Assembly (NCBI GenBank): GCA_009801015.1
Contig: VHZZ01000108.1
Span: forward strand, 55,227-79,719
DNA: 24,493 bases
DNA from: Silene noctiflora
Taxonomy: Eukaryota > Streptophyta > Magnoliopsida > Caryophyllales > Caryophyllaceae
Direction: 5' to 3'
Positions 21,201-24,493 of this stretch are shown here, in pieces. The stretch's first letter is position 1; every line of letters starts with the position of its first letter. The position numbers and the translations under genes were made by a program. Under the pieces are notes generated by a model. The model was not told the origin of the DNA. It saw nothing but the letters and a program-made list of their open reading frames with translations, and did not search any database.

Positions 21201-23599
21201 GCAGAGTTGACATGGGTTTCAAAATGCTTTAATCCAGACATATAACTATAGCATTTTTCAGCACGGAACCACTACCTGCTTCAGATATCCTCTATGGTAT
21301 GAAACAATCATGTGATAATCTTCAGATGCCGTGCATGAGCTCACATATTCTCGGAAGGCGGCCTCTGTGCATTCATTTGTACGGAAAGTGTCAACTTTCG
21401 CTCCATTACAATGAGCTAAGCATGCAACTTTACCAAATGAGATTCCATTAACCTTAACTTTCTCAAGTGGTTCACAGCAATCCAACATAGTATCGTCAAA
21501 CCATCTCCATGGACCTGACATCACATTGCACTTCAGAGTTCAGATAGAGTGATGATCTGCATGCGGTCATAATTATGAATATCACAGTCATAGTTCTCGT
21601 TAAAAGATAAATTATGTGCTTATTAGTTATCAGCATCATTACTGCACACAATTCATTTTGTTGTAGTTATTACAGCACCTCCCTAACCCCCAAGAAAACA
21701 AAAAGGGAGTAAAGGAATCAATAATCTGATGCCAGCCACTGAACACCCACACTTCATATTATTTGTTTCAGTTGGTCAGCTTAGAAAGTTGAATGAAACA
21801 AAATATTAACAAACACTCAGTTCTGCATTAGCAGCAAAGTTACTAAGCACCTTTCCACTTTCTTCTGGGATCAATTGAAAGAGCATTTAACACAATGGCA
21901 AGAGTAGCCAGTCCACAATATGCAGGTTCTGATTGAGTCTGATAATAGGAAATCAGCTTGAAAAACCCATCCATGTTTCCATTTGTAAGAGCTTCAACAA
22001 AAAGTTGCTGCCATTTCAAGAAAACTCAGAAAATAGACTTATGAAAGAAGACCACAAAATTAAGAAATGACGGCTAAAAGATTCTGGATAAAGACTCTTT
22101 TTTATAGTATTTAGAGTAAAACACCCCTAGGAAAAGTTCCGGTTCACGAATGCAATATTGAGATCTTGTGCCCATTTGCAGGTAAAGACACTAATTCACA
22201 GTTCCACCATTTTGAAACATTACTACAATGGCGTCCCATCGAGGCAGACAGACTTCTAAGCATCAAAACATTGTTGGATAGGTGGCAAGGTGCTATAGCG
22301 CATGTCTCAAATGATAAGGAGTCCGCTTTAAGTTTTCGTCCTTCAACATTTAAATATCCACAAGTGATTTTGAACCAAAAAAAAAGCTACAAGTTACTAG
22401 TGGGCTGAAGTGACATCAATCGAGCCCCAAATAACAATTGCAGCTGTAGTTCCTCATAATATCTAATACATAACATATCGTGCTAATAACAAAGCCTTGA
22501 TTCCCAAAAGCAAGAAATAAAAGTCACACAAGACGTCACTGATACGTTATCCATGTGCTCCGTAAAATAAAATTGAACCATCCTTTACCTAATAGGCTAA
22601 TACCATTATAAGATCACTCGTCAAATATTAGAAACGCATTTCAATCATCATTATCCACAATATGCCTCTCGTGTCCAAAATTGATCATTTTTAAAAGGAA
22701 GGTTTTCACTTTGGTAGCTTGAAATATGAGCCACTTTCACTTTAGTTCTATAAGATATTGCTAGTTTCACTTTGGTCAACTGAGATTTGAAATATATTTC
22801 ACCTTTTGGGACATAAAGTGTCATGCAACCAAATTTTCACCCAATTCATAACTATTTTTAGGCATAATGACAAAGTTACATTTATTCAAAAACTCATTTT
22901 GCCAATTACTTTAATGTAGATGTTTTCATTTCAATTACATTATACTTAAAAACATCAATAAAACAACGAAAAATAATATAGACGCCAAAATGGAATTAGT
23001 TCAAATGTAGGCAATCAAGATAAAATTAGTTCAAACCCGAGGAGACCAAAGTACAATTAGGTAAAGAGTGAACTTTTCTTTCGAAAACCACCAGCTCCTA
23101 ATCATCTTGACCATCCAAAACATTATTAGTATAGGGAAAGATAATATAGACGCCAAAATGGAATTAGTTGAAACCGTAGGCAATCAAAGTAAAATTAGTT
23201 CAAAGCCGAGGGGACCAAAGTATAATCAGCTTTAATCTGAGGCCACCAAAGAGTCAAATTTTCTTTGGAAAACCAGCAGCTCTTAATCATCTTGACCATC
23301 CAAACCCCAAAAGATTCAATAAATTTATTATCACTCACATAAACTGATAAATTGTAGTTTAAAATTAAGCATACCAAATCATGCGTAAGTACACTAGCTA
23401 ACCAACAACGCATTCAAGTATTCAACCGCCAAATCATCAGTAAATCAGGGGACATGACGAAAGAACGTAAAATAAATTGTAATTAGAAAACGAAAGGGAA
23501 TACAAAGGAGAGAAAGCAAACCTTGCCTTGAGGAGAAGCAAATTCAATGGCGGGAGGAGAAGGAAGTGTCCTTCTATAAACACCTGCGATTGCCGCCAT
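16522..23599 (-). CDS. PCS1: Phytochelatin synthase, complete gene, 8 exons
   Basis: This cytosolic gamma-glutamylcysteine dipeptidyl transpeptidase (EC 2.3.2.15) makes phytochelatins from glutathione when Cd, Zn, As or other metals load its thiol substrate, the main plant route of metal chelation. Exons: 23599–23522, 22007–21851, 21514–21276, 20231–20068, 19429–19378, 18065–17838, 17746–17249, 16596–16522. All have GT–AG borders and the joined frame is open: 496 residues, normal for the family. The N-terminal papain-like domain (about 1–220) has EPAYCGLA (Cys57), [10 protein letters not shown] (His163) and [12 protein letters not shown] (Asp181), the complete triad. The C-terminal regulatory domain (about 230–496) holds scattered Cys (SSCTCD, VPCC, EFC) and the conserved [15 protein letters not shown] and [11 protein letters not shown]. 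The last 14 residues diverge from relatives I remember. It looks functional. Confidence 0.97.
16597..17248 (-). other. PCS intron 7 (652 bp)
   Basis: GT–AG intron, phase 0. No element or gene recognised inside. Confidence 0.85.
17249..17746 (-). CDS. PCS1: PCS exon 7 (residues 307–472)
   Basis: Acceptor TTTTCAG, then [20 protein letters not shown], a variable Cys- and Ser-rich stretch (residues 331–427) and [20 protein letters not shown], ending LLRQE before GTATGT at 17248. The Cys-rich variable part is thought to tune metal response in this family. Codons past the donor (down to 17180) are intron. Confidence 0.95.
17838..18065 (-). CDS. PCS1: PCS exon 6 (residues 231–306)
   Basis: Acceptor TTGCAG at 18071–18066, then [20 protein letters not shown] and [12 protein letters not shown], ending RRLVIK before GTTTGT at 17837. 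This is the start of the C-terminal domain (DUF1984-like). Upstream residues open in the same frame are intron. Confidence 0.95.
18226..18350 (-). mobile_element. SINE 3' part with (TTG)n tail, in PCS intron 5
   Basis: On the minus strand gattcatgtaagccaacctc, then aaatcattttgggattaagg and a (TTG)10 tail (18256–18226). This matches the conserved 3' region shared by many angiosperm SINEs (TS/Au-like, the 'Angio-domain'), which end in TTG repeats. The 5' tRNA-related part with A and B boxes is not clear, so the left limit at about 18350 is a guess. No target-site duplication was identified. It lies in the same orientation as PCS within intron 5 (19377–18066). Confidence 0.75.
19378..19429 (-). 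CDS. PCS1: PCS exon 5 (residues 213–230)
   Basis: A 52-base exon: acceptor TTTTCAG (to 19430), one base completing Gly213, then [17 protein letters not shown] and donor GTATGC at 19377. It closes the catalytic domain. Confidence 0.94.
19742..19862. repeat. Compact MITE-like inverted repeat with an internal direct repeat, in PCS intron 4
   Basis: The outer arms 19742–19756 and 19848–19862 (ggcgccacccggtgg and its complement) are perfect inverted repeats, and so are the inner arms 19774–19785 and 19819–19830 (accctctcacat). Between them, a 20-base segment at 19757–19776 recurs unchanged in the same orientation at 19833–19852, against the symmetry of the rest. It lies in intron 4 (20067–19430). 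No transposase is present and there is no clear target duplication. Confidence 0.8.
20068..20231 (-). CDS. PCS1: PCS exon 4 (residues 159–212 plus two bases), His163 and Asp181
   Basis: Acceptor AAGCAG, then [20 protein letters not shown] and [20 protein letters not shown], ending DTGLHR in phase 2 before GTATGT at 20067. It carries the second and third members of the catalytic triad. Confidence 0.96.
20232..21275 (-). other. PCS intron 3 (1044 bp)
   Basis: GT–AG intron with no recognised element. A T-rich stretch (20880–20965) produces a spurious plus-strand open frame. Confidence 0.85.
21276..21514 (-). CDS. PCS1: PCS exon 3 (residues 79–158)
   Basis: Acceptor TGTCAG, then the rest of Gly79 and [37 protein letters not shown] and SYHRGYLKQ. 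Donor GTAGT at 21275. The Cys pair DCCEPLE and the CLAHC motif are conserved in plant enzymes. The ATG codons at 21524–21519 are in the intron. Confidence 0.96.
21851..22007 (-). CDS. PCS1: PCS exon 2 (residues 27–78 plus one base), catalytic Cys57
   Basis: After acceptor GGCAG (22012–22008) the exon reads [20 protein letters not shown], then [20 protein letters not shown] with the catalytic cysteine. It ends in phase 1 within the glycine codon of KWKGPWRW. Donor GTGCTT at 21850. Confidence 0.95.
22008..23521 (-). other. PCS intron 1 (1514 bp), repeat-bearing
   Basis: GT–AG intron, phase 0. Its 5' half holds the duplication at 22973–23305. A region with the words cactttggt and tttagttctat at 22705–22800 resembles the duplicated unit in inverted sense (ccaaagtaaaattagt). 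The open frame 22166–22408 has no recognisable protein. Confidence 0.85.
22973..23305. repeat. Segmental direct duplication, two units of about 150–165 bp
   Basis: Unit one (22973–23120) and unit two (23141–23305) both open with ataatatagacgccaaaatg and close with cttgaccatccaaa. Unit two has an extra 17-base stretch in the middle. Divergence is roughly one base in ten outside the indel, so it is not recent. It lies in PCS intron 1. Confidence 0.85.
23522..23599 (-). CDS. PCS1: PCS exon 1 (residues 1–26)
   Basis: [20 protein letters not shown] then ASPQGK before donor GTTTGC at 23521. The ATG is preceded by ATTAA (A at -3). Family members start with the same YRRxLPSPPAIxF motif, which fixes the start. 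Confidence 0.95.
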
Positions 23600-23703
23600 T
23601 TAATTTATAGACAGTTTTGGTGAACAAGGAAGGAAATGATTTTAGATTGGGGGTTTAATTAGGGCTTTGAGAAACGTTGAAATTTGGGGAATTTGATCCA
23701 AGG

Positions 23704-23777
23704 GAACGTGGTGTTTGAAAGTGAAAGGACGTGCTTTTTAAAATAACAAAATGTTGGTTGGCATCTCTTATTTTATG
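23704..23777 (-). promoter_or_regulatory. PCS upstream region: ACGTG cores and a TATA-like site
   Basis: Two ACGTG words (23706–23710 and 23729–23733) stand 23 bp apart, about 108 and 131 bp upstream of the PCS ATG. This is the ABRE/G-box-like core bound by plant bZIP factors. A weak TATA-like CATAAAATA on the coding strand lies at 23777–23769, upstream of them. TATAAAT directly before the ATG (23610–23602) is too close to act as the TATA box. Function is not shown. Confidence 0.3.
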
Positions 23778-24081
23778 GCGGGTATTTGTTCATACTAATA
23801 ATAAAACAATAATTCTGGATTTTACTTCCTTTTAAAATCAAATTTATTATTGTAGGATATGGTCAAATTCTGATCAGAACAGGAACAAATCGGATAAAAG
23901 AATAATACTTCATTTATCCTAATTATTTGTTCAACTTTTATATTTTTTTACCAACGAAATTTAATCAAAAGTAAATAATTTTTTTGGACAAAGGGACTAA
24001 TAACTAATAAAGCTCGGGTGAGAAGAGATGGTGTTAGGGAGAGGTCTAAGTGAAAGTACTAAAGTCCATTGTTATCAAAAT

Positions 24082-24230
24082 CACGATTCGATCCTATAAT
24101 TCTACGATTTTACTATCCAAAGGATCCTATGATTCTATCATGTTTGTAGAATCTTACGATCTTATTTATTTGAAATTTTCTAGAGGTATGATCATAATAC
24201 GATCCTACGATCTTACAATCCTACGAGCCG
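24082..24230. repeat. TACGATCC-type short-word repeat
   Basis: Repeated words cgatcctacgat, ttctacgat, tcttacgatc and cctacgag cover about 150 bp, preceded by gttatcaaaatcacgattcg. I recall similar ATCCTACGAT-filled sequences at the ends of small plant elements. No terminal repeat is resolved. The surrounding 23.76–24.49 kb shows no gene. Confidence 0.5.
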
Positions 24231-24493
24231 ACTCCATAGTAAACATATAAAAATATATTTTTATATAATGATATCGTAAAATCCAAATCTTCTTTATTAA
24301 AGCAACAACCACAAAGCTGAGTTGTCGCTCTGTGGTTGAATGTCAAATTTTCAAAGGAATAGTTATTTTTGCTGAATTAAAGGATCCCACGTTTTCTTAA
24401 GGATTTAATTACATGAATTGGTGAGGAGTAGACGATTGACGATCATTGAAGAAAACACAAGAGTAAGGATTGTAAATCATTAATTCAATGGCC

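Noticed and set aside
21258-21524. Open frame starting MMSGPWRW taken as a separate gene
   Set aside because: It is PCS exon 3; MMS is intron-derived and the splice borders fit the neighbouring exons.
23195-23413. 72-residue minus-strand open frame upstream of PCS exon 2
   Set aside because: Falls in PCS intron 1 across the duplicated repeat; no similarity to PCS and no splice support.

Overview
This is nuclear DNA from a flowering plant, almost certainly a dicot. The evidence is AT-rich intergenic sequence, GT–AG introns, plant L1-type LINEs carrying an RNase H domain, a plant SINE with a (TTG)n tail, a CACTA transposon end and a plastid-derived tRNA. Short repeats built on CCGTCTTAA/TTAAGACGG and on AACTGAACT suggest Caryophyllales, but that placement comes from memory and is only a guess.

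Left part (1–9.6 kb): repeats, no host gene. It opens with AT-rich sequence containing a decayed plastid trnT-GGU, taken as a nuclear plastid insert. Next come a 75-bp tandem duplication, a CACTA-type terminus with TGACGG/CCGTCA subterminal repeats, the 3' end of a LINE on + (about 1310–2615), a GCGCC-rich inverted-repeat element (about 3393–3765), a near-complete decayed LINE on - (about 3810–8940), and an ATACGG-rich repeat (about 9071–9575).

Middle (10.0–14.8 kb): a complete, apparently functional three-exon gene on - for a long-chain-alcohol oxidase (FAO, GMC oxidoreductase). The three exons (14745–14506, 13731–13459, 11787–10042) join in phase 0 and give 752 residues.

Right part (16.5–23.6 kb): a complete eight-exon gene on - for phytochelatin synthase (PCS). 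All exon junctions keep frame, giving 496 residues with the catalytic triad Cys57/His163/Asp181. Its introns carry a SINE tail, a short MITE-like inverted repeat and a segmental duplication.

FAO and PCS lie on the same strand, with 1.8 kb between the PCS stop and the FAO start. They have no known common pathway: FAO oxidises fatty alcohols at membranes, while PCS makes metal-binding peptides from glutathione in the cytosol. The adjacency looks incidental. The last 0.7 kb holds only the PCS upstream region and a TACGATCC-rich repeat. I did not find a convincing undescribed system. The observations most worth a second look are the nested repeat in PCS intron 4, the hairpin downstream of PCS, the divergent PCS C-terminus and the 23S-rRNA-like core in the 75-bp tandem repeat.
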